Positions 53,039 to 61,553 of a stretch of 64,000 bases of DNA are shown here, piece by piece. Numbering within the stretch: position 1 is the first letter of the stretch; each line of letters opens with the position of its first letter. Origin of the DNA: Natrarchaeobius halalkaliphilus (GTDB lineage: Archaea > Halobacteriota > Halobacteria > Halobacteriales > Natrialbaceae); assembly GCF_003841485.1 (NCBI RefSeq), contig NZ_REFY01000004.1, positions 310,001 to 374,000 on the forward strand. The letters are read 5' to 3'. Both the position numbers and the translations under genes were made by a program. The notes under the pieces are model-generated. The model was not told the DNA's origin, searched no databases, and was given only the letters and a program-made list of their open reading frames with translations.

Positions 53039-53497
53039 TCAGTCCGATGCCGTCGCGAGGTCGCCGGGCGGCTCGGCGGTCGGCAGTAACTGGACGTAAT
53101 CGTCGAGATCGAGCGCGAAGGTTCGCGACGTGGAGGGCCGAACCCAGTACAGCTCGAACTCGGAGCCGTGTTCGTCGCCGCCGTCGGTCACCCTGTGGGT
53201 CCACCGATCGCGTGGCTCGTGAACCGTCGAGTGAAAGAAATGACGGACGTAACGTTTGGGTGGGGATCGACGCCGCGTCCAGACGTCCGTCGAGAGGTGC
53301 TGTGTCGCGTTCAGCGTTCCCAAGCCGCTCTCCTCGAGCACTTCGCGGAACAGCGCTTCCTTCGGTGATTCGTCCGTCTCGAGCGTTCCCTTCGGGATCT
53401 GCAGGCCGTCGTGACCCGGTCCTTCGAAGACGAGCAACTCTCCCGTCGATCGGGTGATGTACGCACACGCCTTCTGGACGTAGGTGACGTCAGTCAT
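53039..53497 (-). CDS. NUDIX hydrolase
   Basis: 152 residues. The Nudix box GTLETDESPKEALFREVLEE-SGL is at 37-59, with the catalytic REVLEE Glu pair, matching GX5EX7REUXEEXGU. It hydrolyses a nucleoside diphosphate linked to another group; the substrate is unknown. ATG 53497 (MTDVTYVQKACAYI) is preferred to the in-frame extension. It lies 36 bp from the FAU-1 stop, convergent. Confidence 0.88.
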   Translation of the reverse strand: MTDVTYVQKACAYITRSTGELLVFEGPGHDGLQIPKGTLETDESPKEALFREVLEESGLGTLNATQHLSTDVWTRRRSPPKRYVRHFFHSTVHEPRDRWTHRVTDGGDEHGSEFELYWVRPSTSRTFALDLDDYVQLLPTAEPPGDLATASD

Positions 53498-53601
53498 GAT
53501 AGTGTTCCGCACACCATTGCTGCGTAAAAGCCTACCCCCCAAGGAAACTAATACAGACTAAGGAGCTTGTACTTCCTACCAGGGGGTCTCTCGGGACGAC
53601 A

Positions 53602-54258
53602 TCACCGGGTGAGTACCGACCGAACGACCGTTGACTCGGCCTTTCGGAGGTGTTCCGCTGCGGTGCTCGGGGCACAGCCGATCTCGCTCGCGACGTCCTC
53701 GTGGCTCGCTTCGCGGGGAATCTCGTAGTATCCGAGCGAGAGCGCGACCTCGAGAGCCTCACGTTGGCGATCCGAGAGCAGTGATTCGAGAACGCCGGGA
53801 ACCGCTGCCATACCCGTTATCGCCGTGACGGTCGCGTCGATCGGATCGGGAATCCGATCGAGTGCCGTCTGGATCGCCTCGCTCGGACCGAACACCGAGT
53901 ACGAGACCACACCGTCGGCGTATTCGAGCGGTGGAACGACGACTAGCGGTCCACGCGACGCCGTCGCGAACAGCTCTCGGAGCGGTTCTGTCATCCTATC
54001 TCGAACGTACGCGTAGAAGGCCCCCTCGCCCGCCGGCGTGAGTTCGTAGGCGACCACCTCGGGAATCCGCTCGAGTTGGGCCCGGAACAGCTCGATATCA
54101 CCCTCGACGTGGTGCATGATGGCGAGTTCGTCGTCGCTGACGTTCCAGTGCATCGCCGTCGCACGGTCGACGGCCGCTGCGTTGAGGAGAACGTCGTACA
54201 TCGGGTGAACGTCGGCTTCACGTCCGTCGGCGTCCAGTGTGAGTCGGACGTGTTTCAT
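53602..54258 (-). CDS. Bacterioopsin-activator-type HTH regulator
   Basis: 218 residues. The C-terminal HTH of the bat family is clear: LLSDRQREALEVALSLGYYE then IPREASHEDVASEIGCAPST and AAEHLRKAESTVVRSVLTR. The N-terminal part (about 5-140) is the sensory alpha/beta portion with MYDVLLNAAAVDRATAMHWN. Such proteins are abundant in haloarchaea; this one's target is unknown. ATG 54258 (MKHVRLTLD) is the start. Divergent from the SDR-like gene with 87 bp between, so they may share control. Confidence 0.85.
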   Translation of the reverse strand: MKHVRLTLDADGREADVHPMYDVLLNAAAVDRATAMHWNVSDDELAIMHHVEGDIELFRAQLERIPEVVAYELTPAGEGAFYAYVRDRMTEPLRELFATASRGPLVVVPPLEYADGVVSYSVFGPSEAIQTALDRIPDPIDATVTAITGMAAVPGVLESLLSDRQREALEVALSLGYYEIPREASHEDVASEIGCAPSTAAEHLRKAESTVVRSVLTR

Positions 54259-54345
54259 ATCCGTTCGCACTCCTCCGATGACTTAAAACCCACAGACGTA
54301 TCCGGGGCTAACGTCTCGGTTCCCTACGTCCAACGGTCATCCGCG

Positions 54346-55131
54346 ATGACCGAACCGATTCGAACCCTACTCACCGGCGCAACCGGAACGCTCGGCGGGC
54401 AGCTCCGTCCTCGACTTCGCGATGCGGGTCACGCGGTTCGTGCGGCGAGTCGATCGCCGCCCAGCGAGCCCGACGCGGACGCGGAGTGGGTCGAGATGGA
54501 CCTCGCCGACGGAACCGGGATCGAGGCCGCCCTCGAGAACGTCGACGTCGTTGTCCACGCGGCGAGCGCCCCCCGAGGAGATACCGAGGCCGTCGACGTC
54601 GAGGGCACTCGCCGACTCCTCGACGCGGCCGCCCAGGCGGGGATCTCGAACGTCTGTTACGTTTCGATCGTCGGCGTCGATTCGGTCCCCCTGACGTACT
54701 ACCAGCACAAACTCGAGGCAGAGCGTGCCGCGGAGGCGAGCGAGGTGCCGTCGACGATCGTTCGGCTCACGCAGTTTCACTCGTTCGTCTTCGACGTCCT
54801 CGAGGCGATCTCGCGGGTGCCCGTTTGGCCGCTTCCGGTCGACGTTCCCCTCCAGCCGATCGAACCGGGAGAGGCCGCGGCCGCGGTCGTCGATCGCGCG
54901 ACGGCCGACCCGCAGGGACGTGTCCCGCCCGTCGGCGGACCCGAGGTCCGAACGGTCGGTGAACTCGCTCGAGCGTATCGTACCGCAACGGGGTCGCGCC
55001 GGCCGATCGTGCCGGTCCCGATTCCGGGTGCCGTCGCGGCAGGCTTCCGGTCGGGCGAGGCCACGTGCCCGGACCGGACCGTCGGCACCACGACCTGGAA
55101 GCGGTGGCTGGCACACCAATCGACGTCCTGA
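54346..55131 (+). CDS. NAD(P)-binding atypical SDR (NmrA-like)
   Basis: 261 residues. Nucleotide-binding loop TLLTGATGTLGGQLRPRL (about 7-24), next strand ADAEWVEMDLADGTGIEAAL, and DVVVHAASAPRGDTEAVDVE. The usual YxxxK of SDRs appears as YYQHKLEAE (Tyr and Lys four apart). The atypical SDR group with NmrA and quinone- or flavin-linked reductases is the best fit. The substrate is unknown. Divergent from a bat-type regulator that may control it. Confidence 0.82.
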   Translation: MTEPIRTLLTGATGTLGGQLRPRLRDAGHAVRAASRSPPSEPDADAEWVEMDLADGTGIEAALENVDVVVHAASAPRGDTEAVDVEGTRRLLDAAAQAGISNVCYVSIVGVDSVPLTYYQHKLEAERAAEASEVPSTIVRLTQFHSFVFDVLEAISRVPVWPLPVDVPLQPIEPGEAAAAVVDRATADPQGRVPPVGGPEVRTVGELARAYRTATGSRRPIVPVPIPGAVAAGFRSGEATCPDRTVGTTTWKRWLAHQSTS

Positions 55132-55287
55132 TCCGGGAGAGAGCCCTCAACGGCGATTTTTCGAGACGATTCGTTTCGCGGGTCCGGCTCCCCTCGAGGA
55201 AACCTGAACGAGCCCGATTCACGAAAACGAGCTGACGTCATCCGGGCGCTGATTTCGTTCCCCTCAGCGTCTGAGTCGTTCCGTTCC

Positions 55288-55294
55288 CTTAAGT
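55288..55294 (+). promoter_or_regulatory. TATA box of the histidine kinase gene
   Basis: CTTAAGT lies 24-30 nt before the ATG at 55318. Confidence 0.45.
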
Positions 55295-55317
55295 AGGATT
55301 AGCGAGGTGATACTGCC

Positions 55318-57024
55318 ATGGGTTGGGTGGTTTCGGTGTCGGAGATAGTCGTCCTCGCGAGCGGAGTTCTCGCACTTGTACTCGCACTGGAAACCCTGCG
55401 ACACCGAAGCGACCCGATGGCGTGGCCCGTCGCCCTCTTGCTGTGTAGTGCTGCCGCCTGGGCGTTTCCGTACGGTCTGAGTATCGGCGCCACCTCGCCG
55501 GAGACAACGCTGTTCTGGAACCGGCTTCGGTATCCGGGAACGGTGGTCGTTCCCCTGGCCTACTTCGCCGTCGCGATGACCTACGCGGGAAAGCGTGAGT
55601 GGTTTTCGAGACGGCTTATCGGCGCGCTGTCGGTGGTTCCACTCGGTATGTTGGTCGGCGTGTTCACGAATCGGTACCACGGCTACTTCTGGCAATCTAC
55701 GTCGGTGACTCGAGTCAACGAGACCGCGATCGTCGCGTTCGATCCGGGGGTACTCTTCTGGACGAACCTCCTGTACTCCTACGCCCTCGTGGGAACGGGT
55801 CTGGCGTTACTCATCTATACCTTCTTCAGATCGGGTCCGATCTACCGGAAGCAATCGGCGCTGTTGGTGGTCGGTGGAGCCGCCCCACTGCTGACGAACA
55901 TCGCAGTCAACGTTCTCACGGAACCGGGGTCGAGCGTTGACTTCACGATGACTGCATTGACGATCTCCGGCGGAGCATTCGCGGTTGCCCTGTTTCACTT
56001 CGACTTGCTCGATCTGCGCCCGGTCGCGCGGGATACACTCGTCGAAGAACTCGATGATGCAGTGATCGTCGCCGACCACGAGGGAACCGTCGTCGACGTC
56101 AACGGCGTCGGGGAAGCCGTCCTCGACGATCCCAGCATCGGGGATCCGATCGAAGCCGTGCTCCCCGAGGAGATCAACGGCGTTCTCTCCGACGAGAACG
56201 AAGACGGGCACTCCAGCGGTCCCGCTCGAAGCGACGAGGAGTTCGTCGTTCAGGGGGACGGACGAACGCGCATCTACCGGTGTCGATCGACGCCGATCAC
56301 TGATCAACTCGATCGGCGGACCGGTCACATCATCTACCTCGACGACGTGACCGATCTCGTCGAACGCGAACAGCGCATCAGCGTGCTGAACCGGGTTCTT
56401 CAACACAACGTTCGAAACGAACTCTCGCTGGTCATCGGACACCTCGATTCTGCGATGGAGACGGCAACCGATCCGACCGCCGACCACATCACCGAGGCCA
56501 GAGAGAGCGCCTCACAGGTCATCGAACTCAGCAACAAAGCGCGGACGCTCGAGCGGACCATCAACACCTCCGCGACGACCGAAGCAGTCCCCGTCTCGAC
56601 GACCCTCGACCGAGTTCTCGAGGACGTCCGGTCGGCGTATCCGGACGCCACTTTCGAAACGGCGACGTCCGAGGAGCAGGTGTCGGTTGCCGTTGCGTCG
56701 GAAACACTGTTCGAAGCGACCGTCGAAAACCTCCTCGAGAACGCCGTCGTTCACAACGACAGCGATCGACCGCGAGCAACCGTTCGAGTCGAAAAGCGCG
56801 ATAGCATCGTCCGTCTTTCCGTCCGCGACAACGGACCCGGAATACCGGAGGGTGAGTTTCAGATCCTCCAGAACCGAACCGAGACGCCGCTCGATCACGG
56901 AAGCGGGCTCGGGCTGTGGATCGCCAAGTGGACGGCGACGCTGTCCGATGGCGACCTCACGATCACCGAGCGGGAGTCGGGCGGGACGGCCGTCACGCTC
57001 TCGTTGCCGATCGCCGACGACTGA
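55318..57024 (+). CDS. Membrane sensor histidine kinase (7TM, PAS, HisKA, HATPase)
   Basis: 568 residues. An N-terminal 7TM domain of about 220 residues (VVLASGVLALVLALETLRHR; LYSYALVGTGLALLIYTFFR; FTMTALTISGGAFAVALFHF) like the histidine-kinase 7TM module, then PAS (about 235-345, ELDDAVIVADHEGTVVDVNG), phosphorylated His363 in LQHNVRNELSLVIGHLDSAM, and HATPase with N box (ATVENLLENAVVHN), G1 (VRDNGPGIP) and G2 (GSGLGLWIAK). The TGA stop is the first triplet of palindromic repeat copy 4. The response regulator partner is not adjacent. Confidence 0.92.
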   Translation: MGWVVSVSEIVVLASGVLALVLALETLRHRSDPMAWPVALLLCSAAAWAFPYGLSIGATSPETTLFWNRLRYPGTVVVPLAYFAVAMTYAGKREWFSRRLIGALSVVPLGMLVGVFTNRYHGYFWQSTSVTRVNETAIVAFDPGVLFWTNLLYSYALVGTGLALLIYTFFRSGPIYRKQSALLVVGGAAPLLTNIAVNVLTEPGSSVDFTMTALTISGGAFAVALFHFDLLDLRPVARDTLVEELDDAVIVADHEGTVVDVNGVGEAVLDDPSIGDPIEAVLPEEINGVLSDENEDGHSSGPARSDEEFVVQGDGRTRIYRCRSTPITDQLDRRTGHIIYLDDVTDLVEREQRISVLNRVLQHNVRNELSLVIGHLDSAMETATDPTADHITEARESASQVIELSNKARTLERTINTSATTEAVPVSTTLDRVLEDVRSAYPDATFETATSEEQVSVAVASETLFEATVENLLENAVVHNDSDRPRATVRVEKRDSIVRLSVRDNGPGIPEGEFQILQNRTETPLDHGSGLGLWIAKWTATLSDGDLTITERESGGTAVTLSLPIADD

Positions 57025-57106
57025 CCCGGATCACCGTACCGATTTACCGGTGTGACCGTGAACCGTCCGCAGTTGCGTCGTCAATGACGTACAGCAGACC
57101 GCATGA
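57022..57106. repeat. Palindromic repeat, copy 4 (85 bp)
   Basis: Starts TGACCCGGATCACCGTACCG, the stop codon of the kinase gene, and ends CAGCAGACCGCATGA. It aligns end to end with the reverse complements of copies 1 and 2, including ATTTACCGG and GTACAGCAGACC. The middle has diverged. It lies at a plus-strand gene end, so its orientation to the gene is the same as in copies 1 and 2. Confidence 0.8.
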
Positions 57107-57168
57107 GACTACTTTTCTCGGCTGCCACGTCTCTCCTCGATATGTCCTCCAACGCCTGCTCTCGAGTT

Positions 57169-58296
57169 TCAGTCTGCTGCCAACTTGTCAAGTCCCGCCG
57201 ATTCGATGTCGTCGCCGCCGACCGACGAGCGTAACGCATCCATGCCGTCGTCTCGATCGATGTGAAAGCCGTTCTCGTAGAGATCCTCGACCCGATCGAG
57301 TTCCACACTCGAGAGTTTGGGAACGTCGCTCGCGGCCGCCCACTCGTCGATATCCGTCGTCGTGCGGAACGTGGGCGTCACGGTGGCAACTGGGTCGTGT
57401 GAGAGGAGCCACGCGATCGACGCCTGGGCCATGGTACGCTCGCGGTCGCCTTCGGCTGCGCGTTCATCATCCGCGGACCGTTGCTCCGCGCGTTCATCAT
57501 CCGCGGACCGTTGCTCCGCGCACTCGAGAAATCGGAGCTTCTCGAGTTTCTCCCAGCCGGTTTCGTACCACTCGTCGGGGCGGAATCCGCGGTGATCTCC
57601 CTCGCCCAGTTCGGTCTCGGGCGTGACCTGTTCGTTCAGGATTCCCGAAGAGTGTGGGACCCGCGGGATTAGACTCGTCGACGAGCCGGTCTCCTCGATC
57701 GTCTCGAGGAAGTGATTTCCGACCTCCTGTTCGAGGACGTTCCAGACGAGCTGGACGGAGTCGAACTCTTCTTCGATCGCGAGGTCGCCCTCTGCCAGCC
57801 AGCCGATCGACGGACCGAGTGCGAGTCCCGTCGCGTGGATGATCCCCTCCTCTTCGAGTTCGTCGAGCAGTTCGAGGATGTCGGGAGTGATCTCCTCGAC
57901 GTTCGCGTTGTGAAGCTGCAGGACGTCGATCGAGTCCATCTCGAGGCGCTCGAGGCTCCGTTCGACGGCCTTCCGAAGGTACTCCGGATCCATCTCCTTT
58001 GGCAACTCCCCGTGGCCGGCCTGGGGGTTGTTGTAGAAATCGTAGCCGACTTTGGTCGCGACCGTCACTTCGTCGCGGACGTCCGTCAGTGCCCGTCCGA
58101 TCAATTCTTCGCTCCGACCGTGGCCGTAGACGTCGCCGGTATCGAAGTAGGTGATCCCCCGGTCGACGGCGTACCGGATCATCTCGATCGCGTCGTCCTC
58201 AGAACGGTCGCCCCACCAGTCGGTGCCGACGACCCACGCACCGAAGCCGACCTCGCTGACCTCGACATCGGAGTTACCCAGTTCGGTGTATCGCAT
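57169..58296 (-). CDS. Aldo/keto reductase with a duplicated loop
   Basis: 375 residues. The NADPH-dependent oxidoreductase barrel starts MRYTELGNSDVEVSEVGFGA. Catalytic residues: Asp and Tyr in YFDTGDVYGHGRSEELIG, Lys in EVTVATKVGY, His in IDVLQLHNANVEE. The acidic loop at about 260-282 has a perfect tandem repeat of ten residues (AEQRSADDER twice), from a 30-bp DNA repeat. The end (TLVG-type tail) is normal. Substrate unknown. Confidence 0.88.
   Translation of the reverse strand: MRYTELGNSDVEVSEVGFGAWVVGTDWWGDRSEDDAIEMIRYAVDRGITYFDTGDVYGHGRSEELIGRALTDVRDEVTVATKVGYDFYNNPQAGHGELPKEMDPEYLRKAVERSLERLEMDSIDVLQLHNANVEEITPDILELLDELEEEGIIHATGLALGPSIGWLAEGDLAIEEEFDSVQLVWNVLEQEVGNHFLETIEETGSSTSLIPRVPHSSGILNEQVTPETELGEGDHRGFRPDEWYETGWEKLEKLRFLECAEQRSADDERAEQRSADDERAAEGDRERTMAQASIAWLLSHDPVATVTPTFRTTTDIDEWAAASDVPKLSSVELDRVEDLYENGFHIDRDDGMDALRSSVGGDDIESAGLDKLAAD
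57461..57520 (-). repeat. 30-bp perfect tandem repeat inside the aldo/keto reductase gene
   Basis: The unit CGTTCATCATCCGCGGACCG plus TTGCTCCGCG occurs twice, at 57461-57490 and 57491-57520, with no difference. In frame, it doubles a ten-residue surface loop. Confidence 0.95.
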
Positions 58297-58441
58297 ACGT
58301 GCGTCTTCGTAGTCAGGGGACTTATGGCGTACGGAACACTGAGCACGCTGGTCCGAACGGGTTCGGCCCTCGAGGCCTCCGCCACTCGAGGGGGCGTTCT
58401 CGAGTCGAATCGTTCTTGGATGTGGCCCGGGAAGTGAGGGT

Positions 58442-58669
58442 ATGGCGGACGATCACGAGCGGTCGACCGATCGAGTTCTGCTCGTGATCGTCCTCGCCGT
58501 CGCCGTACTCGTTCCCGTCGCGTTCGCCTCGCTCGAAGTGAGTCCGACCCGGATTACCGCCGGAACCGTCGTCGTCGCGTCGTTGCTCGCAGTCGGATCC
58601 GTCGTGCTTCCCGCGCTGTTGTTCTCGCGGTGGGAAACCGCGTCCCGGCACGCAGGGAAACAGAAGTGA
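58442..58669 (+). CDS. Small two-helix membrane protein
   Basis: 75 residues. Helices: LLVIVLAVAVLVPVAFASLE and TAGTVVVASLLAVGSVVLPA, with a basic end (FSRWETASRHAGKQK). No motif is known. It is between divergent genes and preceded by about 145 bp. Low to moderate support, mainly from good hydrophobicity and codon use. Confidence 0.55.
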   Translation: MADDHERSTDRVLLVIVLAVAVLVPVAFASLEVSPTRITAGTVVVASLLAVGSVVLPALLFSRWETASRHAGKQK

Positions 58670-58824
58670 TTCGACTGCCAGTAGTCGGGTCGAATTTCCG
58701 TCATCCTTCGTGACGACCACGACAGAATCCCCCTCAGCTCGGTAACACTCGTGTCACCCCTTGTGACGTGGCAAGTCGGACGTACAACCGAACCCCTATC
58801 AACTCCGCGGGCAATACCTCGTGT

Positions 58825-59724
58825 ATGACAAAGCGGTACGTCTCGCTTCCCGACGAGGCGGAAGCGGGCATGCGCGAGTTCATAGACGAGGTCGACGAAC
58901 GGCTCTCGAGCGACGAGGACACCTGTTCGGTCGTCGAGGACGTTCTGCTCGATCTCTCGGGAGACAGAGACGCCTACGATCGCTGGCAGGACGGGGAGTC
59001 AGTTTCGTTGGCGACGCAAGTTCGCCTGCAGAGTTACGATCCATGTAACACCACGCTCGAGAGCGAGTACTACGCCGAAAAGGACGAAGCCGAATTCAGG
59101 CGATCGAAACACCTCCAGTGGCTCTGGCGACAGTTCGATAGCCTTCCGATCGCGGACAACGTCGAGTTCGCGCTTCGATTCCGTCGAATGCTCGCGGACC
59201 ACCTCTTTTCCGATTGCGGAACGGACTGTCGCTTTTTCAAAGGGATCACGTTCACCTACGGACACAACATCAGTATCGGGGACAATACCGTGGTCCACGA
59301 CGACGTTCACCTCGACGATCGCGGAACGCTGACCATCGGAGATCGTGTTTCGATCTCCGACGGCGTCCATATCTTCAGCCACGATCACGACGTCGTCGAT
59401 CAGACCGAGGTCAGAAACTATCACACGATCATCGAGGACGACGTTCGCCTCACCTACGATTCGATGGTTCGTGCCGGGAACAAAGTCGGGGAGAACGCGA
59501 TCGTCGGGGCGCGTGGTGTCGTCCAGAACGACGTTCCCGCACACCACATCGTCGTCGGCATGCCCGCACGGAGCGTCAAGATCAAACCCGGCTGGGAGTC
59601 CGCCGCGACGCCCATCGACGAGGCCGGCGTCAACCGACAGGAAGAACGCCACCTCGAGTACGACATTCCCGACGGCCTCGAGGTGTTCGACGAGTTCGAT
59701 CGCGACCTTCAGCTGCCACGATAG
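58825..59724 (+). CDS. Acyltransferase with left-handed beta-helix (maltose acetyltransferase-like)
   Basis: 299 residues. The N-terminal 120 are helical, an extra domain. The hexapeptide-repeat helix starts near 140: KGITFTYGHNISIGDNTVVH, DRGTLTIGDRVSISDGVHIF, SHDHDV, then VGENAIVGARGVVQNDVPAH and HIVVGMPARSVKIKPGWES. The catalytic His is in the FSHDHDV stretch. Acetyl-CoA-dependent O-acetyl transfer to sugars is the likely reaction; the substrate is not known. ATG 58825 (MTKRYVSLPD). Confidence 0.85.
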   Translation: MTKRYVSLPDEAEAGMREFIDEVDERLSSDEDTCSVVEDVLLDLSGDRDAYDRWQDGESVSLATQVRLQSYDPCNTTLESEYYAEKDEAEFRRSKHLQWLWRQFDSLPIADNVEFALRFRRMLADHLFSDCGTDCRFFKGITFTYGHNISIGDNTVVHDDVHLDDRGTLTIGDRVSISDGVHIFSHDHDVVDQTEVRNYHTIIEDDVRLTYDSMVRAGNKVGENAIVGARGVVQNDVPAHHIVVGMPARSVKIKPGWESAATPIDEAGVNRQEERHLEYDIPDGLEVFDEFDRDLQLPR

Positions 59725-59794
59725 TCGTCCCGAGTTGACCGTTCTCGTTTCCTGAATCAGGGAACAACCAAGTGTCTTGCGAACGTATGACACG

Positions 59795-60127
59795 ATGATG
59801 GAGCTCTGGGGCTGGCTCATCGGCTACGTGGTTCTGTTTGCCCTCCTTCATCTGATACTGTACGTCGTCTACGCCCGCCGAAACGACGGGGAGACGACGG
59901 GATCGCCGTCCTTTGCGGATCCGAACCGCGCGCGTTCACGAACGTCCCCGGAACCGGACCGGTACTCTCGAGTCAGAGACGAGATCGGTGACCACGCTCC
60001 CGACGCCCCCGACGACGACCGCGAACTCGATGGCGAGACGGTCCGCTGTCCCCACTGTGGCGCAACGAACGCGGCGGATCAAACGTTCACTTACTGCTGG
60101 CACTGCGTCTCGACGCTTCGACACTGA
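59795..60127 (+). CDS. Membrane-anchored zinc-ribbon protein (DUF7577-like)
   Basis: 110 residues. A membrane helix at the start (LIGYVVLFALLHLILYVVYA), then a polar linker rich in Arg, Ser and Asp, and a C-terminal zinc ribbon VRCPHCGATNAADQTFTYCW with HC next, so four Cys bind zinc. The last 37 bp overlap the convergent TraB-like gene. DUF number from memory; function unknown. Confidence 0.7.
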   Translation: MMELWGWLIGYVVLFALLHLILYVVYARRNDGETTGSPSFADPNRARSRTSPEPDRYSRVRDEIGDHAPDAPDDDRELDGETVRCPHCGATNAADQTFTYCWHCVSTLRH

Positions 60128-60876
60128 GCCGTGAGGTCGACTTCGAGACGCTCCAGGTGATCGACGCCGACGACGGCGACGACGTCCCCCTTCGTTCGAC
60201 ACTCGAGGAGTCGATCGACCATGCATCGTTCTCTGACGTCGTCCCGGTAGGACAGCGCGCTTTCGTCGGTGTCGACGCTCTCGAGCAACGTCTGGACGGT
60301 GTCGACGTGTGCGCGCTCGTGAGCGGCCTGTCGTTCGGGCGGATCGTCGACGCTGCAGTCGTACTCGACCGGCTCGTTGCGCGCGACCGTCATCGACGTT
60401 GCGTGCGTGAGCGTCGCCGCGACTCTGCAGGCGAGCACCTCTCGCGTCGCGCCGCCTATGTTGGCGACGACCTGGCGGGCAGTCGCCGGCGAGACCCGAT
60501 CGGCAATCAGTCGGGTCACGACTCGGCGCAGGAACGACCAGTTAGGCGCGTCGATCCCCACGACCTCGGCGTCCGGGGCAGCGCCGATCGCGGCACTCAT
60601 TTCGCCGCCGAATCGAGGTGTGCCGGTTTTCTCGTCACGCTCGCGTGCGTAGGCTCGATAGAGTGCGAGCGCGCCGGCGGGCAACTCGAGTGCGAGAACG
60701 TCCGGATCGAGGGACTCGAGGACGCGTTCGACGCGGGCGACGCTGGCAGGGTGGTCGTGGACAACCCCGAGGAGGATGAGATTTCCCGCAGGCCCGGAAA
60801 GGCGGCGACAGAACCGGTCGCTGATTCGTGGGTCGTCGAACGCCGCGGAGAGAGTCGGTGGCGGGGACGCTGCCAT
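60091..60876 (-). CDS. TraB-like hypothetical protein
   Basis: 261 residues. The opening LILLGVVHDHPASVARVERV followed by VLESLDPDVLALELPAGALA resembles the start of TraB/PrgY-type proteins, in which His and Glu could bind metal. The rest is helical. No membrane anchor is seen. Family assignment is from pattern only. It overlaps the preceding gene by 37 bp at the 3' end (convergent), which is longer than usual and might affect both mRNAs. Confidence 0.65.
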   Translation of the reverse strand: MAASPPPTLSAAFDDPRISDRFCRRLSGPAGNLILLGVVHDHPASVARVERVLESLDPDVLALELPAGALALYRAYARERDEKTGTPRFGGEMSAAIGAAPDAEVVGIDAPNWSFLRRVVTRLIADRVSPATARQVVANIGGATREVLACRVAATLTHATSMTVARNEPVEYDCSVDDPPERQAAHERAHVDTVQTLLESVDTDESALSYRDDVRERCMVDRLLECRTKGDVVAVVGVDHLERLEVDLTAQCRSVETQCQQ

Positions 60877-61210
60877 CGGTCGAATGGTAATACGTTACTA
60901 CCGCTATAATCCTTCCGTTATTCGGAGCCAAACCGGTTCGGTGTCCGGACAGCGAGACGGGGTACCACCGAACGGAGCACCCGGTCGCGGGAGCGAACTC
61001 ACTGGCACGTCCGACGAGATAAGCAGTCGTTACTGACGAAACGATGGGGTACTCGACCGACGCTGCGTCGGCCTCGACCGTGTCGTGCGCTAACGGCGGA
61101 GTACCACCGGACAACGGTTTCTTCGGTTTATTGCCCAGGGATCCTTTCGACCGCCACCGGACCGTCACGACTTGCGTCTCGAGCGGATTCGCCAGGAGGT
61201 AGACGAACCC
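60877..61210. other. Intergenic region, no gene seen
   Basis: 334 bp. Two related words GGGGTACCACCGAACGG and GGAGTACCACCGGACAACGG occur at about 60958 and 61099; their role is unclear. No start signal ahead of 61211 stands out. Confidence 0.4.
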
Positions 61211-61456
61211 ATGACGGAGAACACACTGGAGAAATCGGACGAGGGGAAACGAGTTCTGAACGTCGATGGCACCGAAGTCGGTCGGATCGTCGCGGTCGAA
61301 GGGGGACGAGGATACGTGGTTCCCGATCCGGGTCTCGTCTCGACGATCAGAGCAAAGCTCGGATGGGGAACGGTTCCAGAGGACGGACACCCACTCGACG
61401 AAGGCAGTATCGAGGAAATTACCGACGACGCGATCCACCTTCGCGGAACGCTCTGA
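61211..61456 (+). CDS. PRC-barrel-like small protein
   Basis: 81 residues. A short beta barrel with GKRVLNVDGTEVGRIVAVEG and PLDEGSIEEITDDAIHLRGT resembles a PRC-barrel domain, as found in archaeal regulators. Only one domain is present and there is no partner motif. ATG 61211; the frame continues upstream. Function unknown. Confidence 0.65.
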   Translation: MTENTLEKSDEGKRVLNVDGTEVGRIVAVEGGRGYVVPDPGLVSTIRAKLGWGTVPEDGHPLDEGSIEEITDDAIHLRGTL

Positions 61457-61553
61457 GTGACGTCTCGAGCGTCGTTCGAGACGAAGCCTCGGCCTCAACG
61501 AGCGTGGGATCGGTTGTAGGATGACCGAGCCGGTTATACGTCGATCGAGTCGC

